DNA of 8,104 nucleotides from Vulcanimicrobiota bacterium (GTDB lineage Bacteria > Vulcanimicrobiota > Vulcanimicrobiia > Vulcanimicrobiales > Vulcanimicrobiaceae). Position 1 is the stretch's first letter. The number at the start of each line of letters is the position of its first letter. The stretch is taken from positions 14,760-22,863 of the forward strand of contig PMFP01000027.1 of assembly GCA_003155175.1 (NCBI GenBank), read 5' to 3'. The notes beneath the pieces were generated by a model, which worked only from the letters and a program-made list of their open reading frames with translations, had not been told where the DNA came from and did no database searches. Shown here piece by piece: positions 1-6,334 of the stretch. The translations under genes were made by a program, and so were the position numbers.

Positions 1-73
1 CCAGGGCGACGACTTGCTCGTCGCCCAAGGTGTAGACTTTGCGTAGTTGCTCGACGCGAACGACCGGTTGCAT
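1..73 (-). CDS. ABC transporter ATP-binding protein, N-terminal fragment (MacB/LolD-like)
   Basis: Only the first 24 codons lie in the window; the gene runs off the left edge. They read MQPVVRVEQLRKVYTLGDEQ followed by VVAL. This is the usual opening of the MacB/LolD/FtsE type of ATPase: a first beta strand, then K-x-Y with the A-loop tyrosine (Y14) that stacks on the ATP adenine, then G-x-x-x-V-x-A-L. The Walker A motif would lie further left and is not visible. The ATG at 73-71 shares its A with the TGA stop of the adaptor gene (TGATG), so translation is probably coupled. In this family the ATPase powers a membrane permease that works with the adaptor to move drugs, lipids, lipoproteins or peptides out of the inner membrane. 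The substrate cannot be told from this fragment. Family assignment rests on the motif and the neighbour. Confidence 0.8.
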   Translation of the reverse strand, partial: MQPVVRVEQLRKVYTLGDEQVVAL

Positions 74-1638
74 CAGTGCGATCCTCCGCGATACGAACCG
101 GTCCCGGCGCCCGCCGAGCCGCCTAGCGGCGAACTCCCGCTCAGCGGTGAATGCGCGCTCCCGCTCGTTCCGGAATGCGCGCGGCCGCCGGTCGAGCCGG
201 TTACGACCGCGTCGCCCGCGCTCAGCGCGCCGGCTTGCACCGGCACCACCGCCGCGAACGCAGCCGTCGAGAGCGCGACTTGCACGGGAATTGCCTGAGG
301 ACGGCCGCCGTTCGAAACGAATACCGTTCCCGTCGCTCCCGCGCTCACGGCGGACGCTGCGGCCGCGCCGTTCACGCTGCCCCAGGGCGATTGCGCGATC
401 GCGTTCTGCGAACCGCCGTAGGGATTCCATTGCAGCGCCGCAACCGGAACCACGAGCGCGTTCGCGGCGCTGGCGACGTTGATGGTGGCGTTCGCCGTCA
501 TGCCCGGCAGCAGTTTTCCGGAAGCGTTGTCCACGTCGACGACCACGTCGTAGGTGACGACGTTGTTGATGGTTTGCGGGTTGATGCGAACTTGCGCGAC
601 CTTGCCTTCGAACGTCTGGTTCGGATATGCCAGCACGGAAAAGTCCACGGAGTCGCCGGTCTTGACGTTGCCGATATCCGGCTCGCCGACGTTGATGTCC
701 ACTTCCATCTTACGAAGATCTTGCGCGATCGAGAAGAGCGTCGGCGTTTGCAGCGAGGCGGCCACGGTCTGACCGACTGAGACGTCGCGTGCGACGACGG
801 TTCCGTTTACGGGCGAGGTGATGATCGTGTGGGAGAGATTGTACCGGTCTTGCGCGACGGTGGCTTCCGAGGAAGCGACGGCAGCTCCAGCGGCTTGGGC
901 GGTCGCCGCGCTGCTCGCAGCCGTCGAACCGGATTCACCGACCTGCGCCGACTGCGCGTCGGCGGTCGCCTGCGCCTGCGCGACGGCGGCCTGAGCGACG
1001 GCGAGTGCGCTTTGGTTCTGCGCGGCCGTCGCGCGATCGGCGTCTACGGTGTTCTGCGCCATGTAGCCCTGCTTGAGCAGCGCTTCGTCGCGTCCGACCG
1101 TCACGTTCGAAAGTGCCAACGCGCTCTGAGCCTTCGACACGCCGGCTTGCGCCGAAGCGATGGCGGCGCGCGCCGCGTCGCTATTTGCCGCGGCGATCGA
1201 GATGCCCGACGATGCGCCGCTCGCGGTGAAACTCGCCGCCGCGGCCTGGTCACGGGCCTGAGCCAAGCCGGCCTCGGCCTGGTTCAGTTGCGCTTGAAAG
1301 GTGGTCGGATCGATGCGCGCGAGCACCTCGCCTTTCTTGACGACGCTGTTGTAGTCCACGTCGATCTGCGCGATCGTTCCCGAACTCTGCGTGCCGACGT
1401 TGATCGTGTTCTGCGGGTTGACCGTGCCCGAGGCCGTCACGCTGTCGACTAGCGTTTGCCGGACGACGGGCTGCGTGACGTACTGGACGGCATCCCGGGC
1501 ACGAACCACGATCGTCCCGGCGATCAGCGCGATCGCGACCAAGATCGCGGCGCCCGCGAAAACCCACTTGGGCTTCGCGAACACGGCTTTGCCGAAATCG
1601 CCCCAGCGGGCGGGCATCGGGACCGAAATAGCAGACAT
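73..1638 (-). CDS. MacA/HlyD-type periplasmic adaptor (membrane fusion protein) of an ABC efflux system
   Basis: This 521-residue protein should link an inner-membrane ABC transporter to an outer-membrane duct. It has a short cytosolic N-terminus, one membrane helix at about 25-45, the first half of a lipoyl-like domain (about 85-110), a long Ala/Gln/Ser-rich alpha-hairpin (about 112-270), the second lipoyl half (about 272-296, with SPVNGTVVARDVSVGQ), a beta-barrel (about 310-388) and a membrane-proximal domain (about 395-480). The hairpin tip reads LLKQGYMAQNTVDADRA. The RLS positions known from AcrA/MacA as TolC contacts are R183 and L187, but the serine is replaced by A194. Two features are unusual: a Gly/Ala/Ser-rich insert at about 407-436, and a low-complexity Gly/Ser tail from about 482 to the end. 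The ATG start is well supported by GGAGG eight bases upstream. The next gene overlaps by one base. The family is clear; the cargo is unknown. Confidence 0.9.
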   Translation of the reverse strand: MSAISVPMPARWGDFGKAVFAKPKWVFAGAAILVAIALIAGTIVVRARDAVQYVTQPVVRQTLVDSVTASGTVNPQNTINVGTQSSGTIAQIDVDYNSVVKKGEVLARIDPTTFQAQLNQAEAGLAQARDQAAAASFTASGASSGISIAAANSDAARAAIASAQAGVSKAQSALALSNVTVGRDEALLKQGYMAQNTVDADRATAAQNQSALAVAQAAVAQAQATADAQSAQVGESGSTAASSAATAQAAGAAVASSEATVAQDRYNLSHTIITSPVNGTVVARDVSVGQTVAASLQTPTLFSIAQDLRKMEVDINVGEPDIGNVKTGDSVDFSVLAYPNQTFEGKVAQVRINPQTINNVVTYDVVVDVDNASGKLLPGMTANATINVASAANALVVPVAALQWNPYGGSQNAIAQSPWGSVNGAAAASAVSAGATGTVFVSNGGRPQAIPVQVALSTAAFAAVVPVQAGALSAGDAVVTGSTGGRAHSGTSGSAHSPLSGSSPLGGSAGAGTGSYRGGSH

Positions 1639-1646
1639 CGTTGAAT

Positions 1647-1651
1647 CCTCC
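1647..1651 (-). promoter_or_regulatory. Shine-Dalgarno site of the adaptor gene
   Basis: GGAGG on the minus strand, eight bases before the ATG at 1638. It fixes the start of the adaptor gene and is one of only two strong ribosome-binding sites I see in the window. Confidence 0.75.
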
Positions 1652-1700
1652 GCCCCGACCGTAATCCCGGATCTGGAGAGGAACTGGAGAACGCACGCGC

Positions 1701-1745
1701 ATCTAACCCGGCTCTAAGATAAGCTCTCGGGCGAGGGTTCGTCGA
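1701..1745 (-). promoter_or_regulatory. candidate promoter/operator upstream of the adaptor gene
   Basis: The 116 bases between the secreted-protein gene and the adaptor gene contain no gene and no convincing terminator. A relatively AT-rich patch holds a possible minus-strand -10 box, TATCTT (1721-1716), with TCGACG 18 bases upstream as a weak -35. TTAGA occurs twice on the minus strand (1717-1713 and 1706-1702), exactly 11 bases apart. That is the helical period typical of OmpR/PhoB-type direct repeats. An operator for a drug- or envelope-stress regulator is possible but inferred only from spacing. Confidence 0.22.
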
Positions 1746-1754
1746 GGTTCATGC

Positions 1755-2246
1755 CTACTGAAGCACGGTGATCTCAACCGTGTTCGTGCAGACGAGTTTT
1801 CCGAGGATCGGCGTGCAATAGCGCAGGTGGTAGTCCCCGGGGTCCCAAGTCGCTTGCAGCGCGTGCGCCGACCAGTACTTGTCGGCCGAGCCCCAGACGT
1901 AACGGCTCGCCGCGGGCAACAGCAGCACGCGCGACGCGATGAAGTCGGAGTCCACGATGCTTTGGTCGCGCCAGCCCTTGGGCCACGTCGAGACGCGAAT
2001 CGTCGTCACCGGGACAAACCCGAACATACCGTGCGGCGTGTCGTTGACCGCCGTGACGCGCAGCGAGAGAAAGTCGCCCGGATGCAGCTCGGTCTGCTCG
2101 ATCTCCAGATGCAACGTCACGAGCGGTCCCGACGGGAGCGGCGCCGGACTAGGGAACGACTCCATCTCCGCGTCTTGAGCGCTCGCGGCCACCGCCGCGC
2201 CCGCGGTCAACAGGCAGAAGACGACCGCGCGCAACCGGCGGCTCAC
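1755..2246 (-). CDS. small secreted protein of unknown function, predicted beta-sandwich
   Basis: I do not recognise this 163-residue protein. The N-terminus is a clear Sec signal peptide: MSRRLR, then a hydrophobic stretch (about 7-20), then Ala-Ser-Ala before Gln24 as the likely cleavage site. A short Pro/Ser linker (about 30-42) follows. The rest alternates hydrophobic and polar residues, as in an immunoglobulin-like beta-sandwich: VTLHLEIEQTELHPGDFLSL at 43-62, then RVTAVNDT. Two cysteines near the C-terminus (C144, C153) could form a disulfide after export. The GTG start at 2246 overlaps the dinB stop as GTGA, so it is the last gene of the repair/segregation operon and probably translationally coupled to dinB. 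The frame stays open further upstream, but there it overlaps dinB and reads as Arg-rich noise. A secreted product is odd company for DNA-repair enzymes. Confidence 0.72.
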   Translation of the reverse strand: MSRRLRAVVFCLLTAGAAVAASAQDAEMESFPSPAPLPSGPLVTLHLEIEQTELHPGDFLSLRVTAVNDTPHGMFGFVPVTTIRVSTWPKGWRDQSIVDSDFIASRVLLLPAASRYVWGSADKYWSAHALQATWDPGDYHLRYCTPILGKLVCTNTVEITVLQ

Positions 2247-3304
2247 GAGTCGGACACCCGATCGAACAGCGAGGGTTGAACGCTGTCGCCTTCCACGAAC
2301 ATCGCTGCGCGCGTTCCGAGCAGCCGTACGGGCTCGCCGGCGAGCGTGGCTCGCCGAAGACACTGGCGGGATGCCGCAAAAATGCGACGCGGATCCCGGG
2401 TGGGCTCGGCCAGGTGCGTCTGACGCGATATCGTCGAGAAGTCGCGTCGCTTGATTTTCACGCCGATCGAACGCGCGCAGAGATGCTCGCGCTCGAGTTT
2501 CTCCGAGAGCTCCCGGGCTTGCTCGCGTAAGACGGAGAGCAATTTCCGGTCGTCGCTCACGTCGTACTCGAACGTTTCCTCGGTCGAGATGGATTTGGTT
2601 TCGCGTTCGGATTCGACGCGCCGCCGGTCTATGCCGAGCGCGAGCTCGCGCACTTGCGCACCCCACGATCCGAAGAGCCCACGCGCTTCCGCCTCGTCGA
2701 GCGCGGCGACGTCGCCGATCGTCGCGATGCCGACGGCATCGAGCCGCGCCTGCGTTTTGGGGCCGATGCCCCACAAGCGTCCGACCGGGAGCGGCGCGAG
2801 AAAGGCGCCTTCCCGGCCCGGCTCGATTGCCAGCAGTCCGTTTGGTTTGCATGCGTCCGACGCGATCTTTGCGACCATTTTCCCGCTCGCGACGCCGGCG
2901 CTCACCGTCAAGGCCGTCTCTGCTAGGACTTCCGAGCGAATCGCGGCCGCGAACTCGCGCGCGCTCTCGAACGCCACCTCGCCGAGATCTATGAACGCCT
3001 CGTCGAGCGAAAGGCCCTCGACGGGATGCCCGCGGCGCCGGAAGATCGCGAAGATCTCGCGCGAGATCGCTTTGTACTTCGGCATGTCCGGCGGCACGAC
3101 CACGAGCTGCGGACAGGCCTCACGCGCGCGGTAGAGCGGCACGGCCGAACGCACGCCGAAGGGCCGCGCCTCGTACGAAGCGGTCAGCACGACGGCGCGC
3201 CGGCTCGATCCGGCGACGGCGACCGGAAGGCCGCGCAACGACGGATCGTCGCGAATCGCCACGCTGGCGTAGAATGCGTCGATGTCGAAGTGCGCGACGA
3301 ACAC
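2243..3304 (-). CDS. dinB: DNA polymerase IV (Y-family translesion polymerase)
   Basis: This 353-residue protein copies past damaged bases. The N-terminal FDIDAFYASV gives the first metal-binding aspartate D7 and the steric gate Y12. SYEARPFGVRSAVP (43-56) is the family's conserved palm/fingers segment. SLDEAFID (99-106) holds the catalytic pair D101 and E102. SAGVASGKMVAKIASD (135-150) is the usual palm motif. The thumb helix-hairpin-helix begins at GIGPKTQARL (179-188), and the little-finger domain spans about 240-335. The C-terminus carries a textbook sliding-clamp motif, QPSLFD (343-348). Length and motifs indicate an intact enzyme. The start is GTG with no obvious Shine-Dalgarno, 15 bases after the nfo stop, so it probably relies on ribosomes finishing nfo. 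I saw no LexA-like operator near the gene. Sharing an operon with nfo suggests constant expression with base-excision repair rather than a separate SOS unit (inference). Confidence 0.97.
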   Translation of the reverse strand: MFVAHFDIDAFYASVAIRDDPSLRGLPVAVAGSSRRAVVLTASYEARPFGVRSAVPLYRAREACPQLVVVPPDMPKYKAISREIFAIFRRRGHPVEGLSLDEAFIDLGEVAFESAREFAAAIRSEVLAETALTVSAGVASGKMVAKIASDACKPNGLLAIEPGREGAFLAPLPVGRLWGIGPKTQARLDAVGIATIGDVAALDEAEARGLFGSWGAQVRELALGIDRRRVESERETKSISTEETFEYDVSDDRKLLSVLREQARELSEKLEREHLCARSIGVKIKRRDFSTISRQTHLAEPTRDPRRIFAASRQCLRRATLAGEPVRLLGTRAAMFVEGDSVQPSLFDRVSDS

Positions 3305-3319
3305 GGCGAAGCGCTGCGG

Positions 3320-4168
3320 CTATGCGGCCGTGACGGCCCGCTCGAGCTCGAGAATCGTTTGCACGTTGCGCCGGTCCTCTTCTTCCTCGCCGGGCGTTTC
3401 GAGAATAGCGGTTTTCTCGCGCAGCTCAGGACGCGCGAGCAGCGCGCGGAAGCCTTCCAGGCCAATCTTGCCTTCCCCGATGTGCCAATGCCGGTCGCGA
3501 TTCGCGCCGAGCTCGACCTCGGTGTCGTTGAAGTGGAACATCTTGATGCGATCCAAGCCGATGAGGTCTTCGGCCTGGTCGATGAAGCGATCCACGCCGT
3601 CGTCGGAGTTGATTTGATAGCCGGCCGCCCAGGCGTGCGCGGTATCCAAACAGATGCCGAGCTGCGGATGGTCGAGCGCCTTGACGAAGCGTCCCAACTC
3701 TTCGAGGGTTCCGCCGGCAAGACTACCCGCACCCGCCGAGTTCTCGATCACGAGGTGCACGCCCGGCTTTACGTCCGCGAGCGCCTTCTCCAAGTAGCGG
3801 CAGATCGCGATGAAACCTTCTTCACGATCGCGTTTGCCGTACGAACCGAGGTGGGTGTTCACGTAGGCGATGCCGCCGTGCGCGGCGGCTGCGAGATCGT
3901 GTTCGAGCAGGCGCAACGATCCGTGACGAATCTTGGGATCTTCGCTGGCGAGATTGATGAGATACGGCGTGTGGATGACGCACGGGTCGATGCCGGCTTC
4001 CCGGCGCGCGGCGGCAAACGCCTCCATCGCCGGAACGTCGATCGGATTCGTACGGTAGCTGCGCGGGTTGCTCGAAAAGATTTGGATCGCGCTGCAGCCG
4101 ACCGATTTGGCGTACGCGATGGCGGCCGGATAGCCGCCCCCGACGCGCACGTGCAAGCCTACGCGCAC
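3320..4168 (-). CDS. nfo: endonuclease IV (AP endonuclease, trinuclear zinc)
   Basis: This 282-residue TIM-barrel enzyme cuts DNA 5' of abasic sites and trims blocked 3' ends in base-excision repair. All nine metal ligands known from E. coli Nfo can be placed: H66 (IHTPYLINLAS), H106 (NTHLGSYG), E142 (ENSAG), D175 and H178 (CLDTAH), H212 (FHFND), D225 and H227 (RDRHWHIGEG) and E257 (LETPG). Length is close to the 285 residues of the E. coli enzyme. The N-terminal loop usually written HVS-x-x-GG appears here as HVRVGGG, with arginine for serine. The start is GTG 12 bases after the scpB stop and has only a weak ribosome-binding site. It gives the expected N-terminus MRVGLHV. It sits between the condensin genes and dinB in one operon. 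Confidence 0.97.
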   Translation of the reverse strand: MRVGLHVRVGGGYPAAIAYAKSVGCSAIQIFSSNPRSYRTNPIDVPAMEAFAAARREAGIDPCVIHTPYLINLASEDPKIRHGSLRLLEHDLAAAAHGGIAYVNTHLGSYGKRDREEGFIAICRYLEKALADVKPGVHLVIENSAGAGSLAGGTLEELGRFVKALDHPQLGICLDTAHAWAAGYQINSDDGVDRFIDQAEDLIGLDRIKMFHFNDTEVELGANRDRHWHIGEGKIGLEGFRALLARPELREKTAILETPGEEEEDRRNVQTILELERAVTAA

Positions 4169-4180
4169 GGCCGTTCGCTC

Positions 4181-4924
4181 CTAGTCCGCCAAGTCATCGA
4201 AGGCGGCTTCTTCCGCCGCGATCGCTTCGTACGTGACGTCTGCCGGCGCCGATTGCTCGCCGCTGCCGGCGCCGTCCGCCGATTCGTCGAGCGCGGGTTC
4301 CTCGAGAGGCGCGGCGGCCCCCGGCGCCTGCAGGTTCAAGAGATTCAATTCCAGCGGCTGTCCGGGCTCGAGCTCGAGCGGCGGAAGATCGTCGGTTGAA
4401 TTGAGCCCGAACGATTCCAGGAAAACCTTGGTCGTCTGGTAGGTCATCGGACGCCCGACGACGTCCTTACGGCCGCCTTCCTCGATGAGGTTGCGGTCCA
4501 GCAGCGTGCTGACGACGCTGTCGGAATTCACGCCGCGGATGGATTCGATCTCGCTCTTGGTCACGGGCTGCAAATGCGCGACGATCGCCAGCGCTTCGAG
4601 CGCGGGCACGGACAGCGTGTGTTTGGGCGGCAGCAGATAGGCCTCAACGGCTTCGCGCGCCAACGGCGAGGTCGCGAAGCGATAGCCGCCGGCAACCTCG
4701 CGCAGCACGATGCCGCGATCGGCGTACTCGGCTTCGATCGTCTGCACGGTCGCGGCGACTTCGATCTCACCGGCGCCGACCAGTTTCGCGAGTTGTTTGA
4801 TCGACAGCGCCTCGCTCGCGACGAACAATACGGCCTCGACCGGGCGGCGCAGGCTCTCGACGGCCTCGTCGATCGCGAAGGCTTCGTCGCTCGGCTCGAC
4901 AGTGGTTTCCGCGATGTCGGTCAT
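4181..4924 (-). CDS. scpB: segregation and condensation protein B
   Basis: ScpB dimers bind the ScpA linker in the SMC-ScpAB condensin, which compacts and separates sister chromosomes. The 247-residue product has two winged-helix domains (about 25-90 and 100-172). The family's strongest motifs are present: LSVPALEALAIVAHLQPVTK (104-123) running into SEIESIRGVNSDS, and GRPMTYQTTKVFLESFGL (157-174). The C-terminus (about 178-247) is an acidic, Pro/Glu/Ala-rich tail without clear structure, a variable region in this family. The ATG at 4924 overlaps the scpA stop as ATGA, so the two subunits are probably made by coupled translation. The frame stays open upstream of this ATG but there overlaps scpA. 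No smc gene is in the window, so SMC must be encoded elsewhere. Confidence 0.96.
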   Translation of the reverse strand: MTDIAETTVEPSDEAFAIDEAVESLRRPVEAVLFVASEALSIKQLAKLVGAGEIEVAATVQTIEAEYADRGIVLREVAGGYRFATSPLAREAVEAYLLPPKHTLSVPALEALAIVAHLQPVTKSEIESIRGVNSDSVVSTLLDRNLIEEGGRKDVVGRPMTYQTTKVFLESFGLNSTDDLPPLELEPGQPLELNLLNLQAPGAAAPLEEPALDESADGAGSGEQSAPADVTYEAIAAEEAAFDDLAD

Positions 4925-5703
4925 GATGCGACGAACGGCAGCAGGCGGATGTCGTCGAACAGCTCCGGCTGATCGTACGAAATGCGGTGACGCCGTACGA
5001 GTTCGAGAATGGCCAGGAACGTGACGACGACGACGTCGCGCGTCATGCCCAGCTCGTGGCAAAGCTCGGAAAACAACACCTCGCCGCGCTCCTTGAGGCG
5101 GCGCGCGATGTAGTCCATCTGGGCGAGCAGCGAGATGCGCTCGCGTACGATCGAGCGTTTCTCGGGCCGCGCCTGCGAGAGCAGGGCGACGAAGGCGCGG
5201 GAGAGACGGTCGGGCGCGATCTGGTACCGTTGCACCAAGTCGCCGATCGGATCGCCGGCGTCGCGAAAGAAAAAGCCGCTGGCCTCGTATTGCCGCGCGC
5301 GCAGCTCCTCGCCGAGCTCGCGATATTTCGAGTACGCGATGAGGCGCCGGCGCAAGCGCTCTTCGACTTCTTCCGGCGACTCCGCGTCGTCGTCGACCCA
5401 CTCTTGCGGAATCGGAGGCAACAGCGCCTTGGACTTGAGAAAGAGCAGCGTCGCGGCGATCACCAAGTACTCGCCGGCGGTCTCGACGTCGATCGAATCC
5501 ATCATCGAGACGTACGAGAAGTATTGTTCGGCCAAGCTCGCGAGCGGGACGGTGGCGATGTCGAGCTGCTGTTCTCTAACGAGGCTCAGCAGGAGATCCA
5601 GCGGCCCGTCGAAGACGCCGAGTTGCACGACGCAGCCGGCATGCGGCTGCTGGCCCTGATCCGGCTGCGCCGTCAGAACCTCGGAGAAGGCGCCTTCGCT
5701 CAA
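4921..5703 (-). CDS. scpA: segregation and condensation protein A (kleisin)
   Basis: ScpA is the kleisin that bridges the SMC heads and carries ScpB. The hallmark is GVFDGPLDLLLSLVREQQLD (29-48 from the TTG start), then EYLVIAATLLFLKSKALLP (78-96). A charged linker follows (about 100-135), and a C-terminal winged helix (about 185-258, with the SELCHELGMTRDVVVVTFLA stretch) that should contact the SMC head. The start is uncertain. TTG at 5703 overlaps the NUDIX stop as TTGA, matching the ATGA and GTGA junctions of the same operon, and gives 260 residues. GTG at 5628 gives 235. I prefer TTG because the 25 extra codons show high third-position GC (about 20 of 24) and low second-position GC, as real coding sequence does here. 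Neither start has a good Shine-Dalgarno. Confidence 0.93.
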   Translation of the reverse strand: MSEGAFSEVLTAQPDQGQQPHAGCVVQLGVFDGPLDLLLSLVREQQLDIATVPLASLAEQYFSYVSMMDSIDVETAGEYLVIAATLLFLKSKALLPPIPQEWVDDDAESPEEVEERLRRRLIAYSKYRELGEELRARQYEASGFFFRDAGDPIGDLVQRYQIAPDRLSRAFVALLSQARPEKRSIVRERISLLAQMDYIARRLKERGEVLFSELCHELGMTRDVVVVTFLAILELVRRHRISYDQPELFDDIRLLPFVAS

Positions 5704-6176
5704 GAGCTCTGCTGTCCGGCGACGATGGTTGCCGGACGGTCGCCCAGCGCGTCGGGATTGGCCTGGAGAAACTCCAGGCCGATATCCACGAGCCGCTTCT
5801 CGCTGACGTACTTGAGCGCGCGGCGCGCTGCCATGACGTCGAACCAGCGCGCCTCGTCTACTTCGTGGTCGTGATTGGCCGTATCGCCCGAAAGGTACCG
5901 CATCAGGAAGAACGTGACGCTCTTGCGGTGCTTGGTTTTGCCGACGTAAAACCAATACGCGATCTCGTTGAGCCGCGTCATGATCTCCGCCCAGCAGCCG
6001 GTCTCTTCGCGAACTTCGCGAAGAGCAGCTTGTTCGTTGGACTCGCGCGCTTCGACGTGCCCCTTGGGCAAGGTCCAGACGCGCGGCGTGCCGCGGCCGA
6101 TCAGCAACGCATCGTACGTGGACTCGCGCCGACGCAGGACCAAACCGCCTGCCGACACTTCGTACTTGATCCGCAT
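5700..6176 (-). CDS. NUDIX hydrolase, probably Ap4A/diphosphoinositol-type
   Basis: This 158-residue enzyme should split a nucleoside diphosphate linked to another group, in the cytoplasm. The Nudix box is complete: G39, five residues, E45, seven residues, then REVREETG with R53, E54, E57, E58 and G60; the last, usually hydrophobic, position is C61. SAGGLVLRR near the start, WTLPKGHVEARE before the box, and KSVTFFLMRYLSG after it resemble diadenosine-polyphosphate hydrolases more than MutT. Dinucleotide polyphosphates are therefore my first guess; cleaning of oxidised nucleotides is the alternative. Substrates in this superfamily are hard to predict from sequence. It is the first gene of the scpA-scpB-nfo-dinB operon, with a perfect -10 box about 60 bases upstream. 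The ATG at 6176 gives the natural N-terminus; its Shine-Dalgarno is weak. Confidence 0.92.
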   Translation of the reverse strand: MRIKYEVSAGGLVLRRRESTYDALLIGRGTPRVWTLPKGHVEARESNEQAALREVREETGCWAEIMTRLNEIAYWFYVGKTKHRKSVTFFLMRYLSGDTANHDHEVDEARWFDVMAARRALKYVSEKRLVDIGLEFLQANPDALGDRPATIVAGQQSS

Positions 6177-6205
6177 GTCGTCTGCACCCGTGCGAAGATG
6201 AGGAA

Positions 6206-6226
6206 GGGGGGCCAGTTGGCGCCCCC
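6206..6226 (-). other. GC-rich stem-loop in the predicted leader of the NUDIX-scpAB operon
   Basis: On the minus strand, GGGGG and GCC pair with GGC and CCCCC to form eight G-C pairs, with a single bulged C and an AACU loop. If transcription starts near 6230, the hairpin begins about four bases from the RNA 5' end and lies about 30 bases before the start codon. It could protect the 5' end or affect ribosome access. The bases after it (TTCCTCATCTTCG) are pyrimidine-rich but not a true T-run, so a simple terminator is unlikely. Confidence 0.5.
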
Positions 6227-6236
6227 GATTACTTCC

Positions 6237-6242
6237 ATTATA
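6237..6242 (-). promoter_or_regulatory. perfect -10 box (TATAAT) for the NUDIX-scpA-scpB-nfo-dinB operon
   Basis: The minus strand reads GAGCCTATAATGGAAG. An exact TATAAT is rare by chance in DNA this GC-rich, and it lies in a divergent intergenic region at a sensible distance from a start codon. The predicted start site is the A at about 6230, giving a leader of about 54 bases. I see no good -35 match at 16-18 bases upstream and no extended -10 TG. The rest of the 158-base gap up to 6334 shows only a weak TTTTAT (6283-6288) as a possible -10 for the plus-strand gene. Confidence 0.5.
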
Positions 6243-6334
6243 GGCTCAGCCACCAAGAGCAAACCTGCCGGAAGGCCTCACCTTTTATCGCCGCCCAAGG
6301 GGGCCACTGAGGGGACCGAGCCAAGTTGACGGCC

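Noticed and set aside
2247..2852. Upstream extension of the secreted-protein frame into dinB
   Set aside because: The extension is Arg-rich and overlaps dinB in another frame. The GTG at 2246 gives a clean signal peptide and a GTGA overlap.
3026..4399. Long open frame on the plus strand, opposite nfo and dinB
   Set aside because: Its translation is Arg/Asp/Val-rich and has no recognisable domain. It lies antisense to two genes with complete catalytic motifs. Long antisense frames are expected with this GC-rich codon use.
4925..5401. Upstream extension of the scpB frame
   Set aside because: It overlaps conserved scpA sequence, and the ATG at 4924 gives the normal ScpB N-terminus and an ATGA overlap.
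4987..5874. Long open frame on the plus strand, opposite scpA and the NUDIX gene
   Set aside because: Same reason: antisense to well-supported genes, with low-complexity composition and no motif.
6206..6226. Hairpin read as an intrinsic terminator
   Set aside because: No gene on either strand runs into it from the correct side, and it lacks a T-run. It fits better as a leader structure of the minus-strand operon.
6177..6334. LexA-type SOS operator ahead of the repair operon
   Set aside because: I found no CTGT-N8-ACAG or GAAC-N4-GTTC palindrome in the region, so SOS control is not supported by the sequence.
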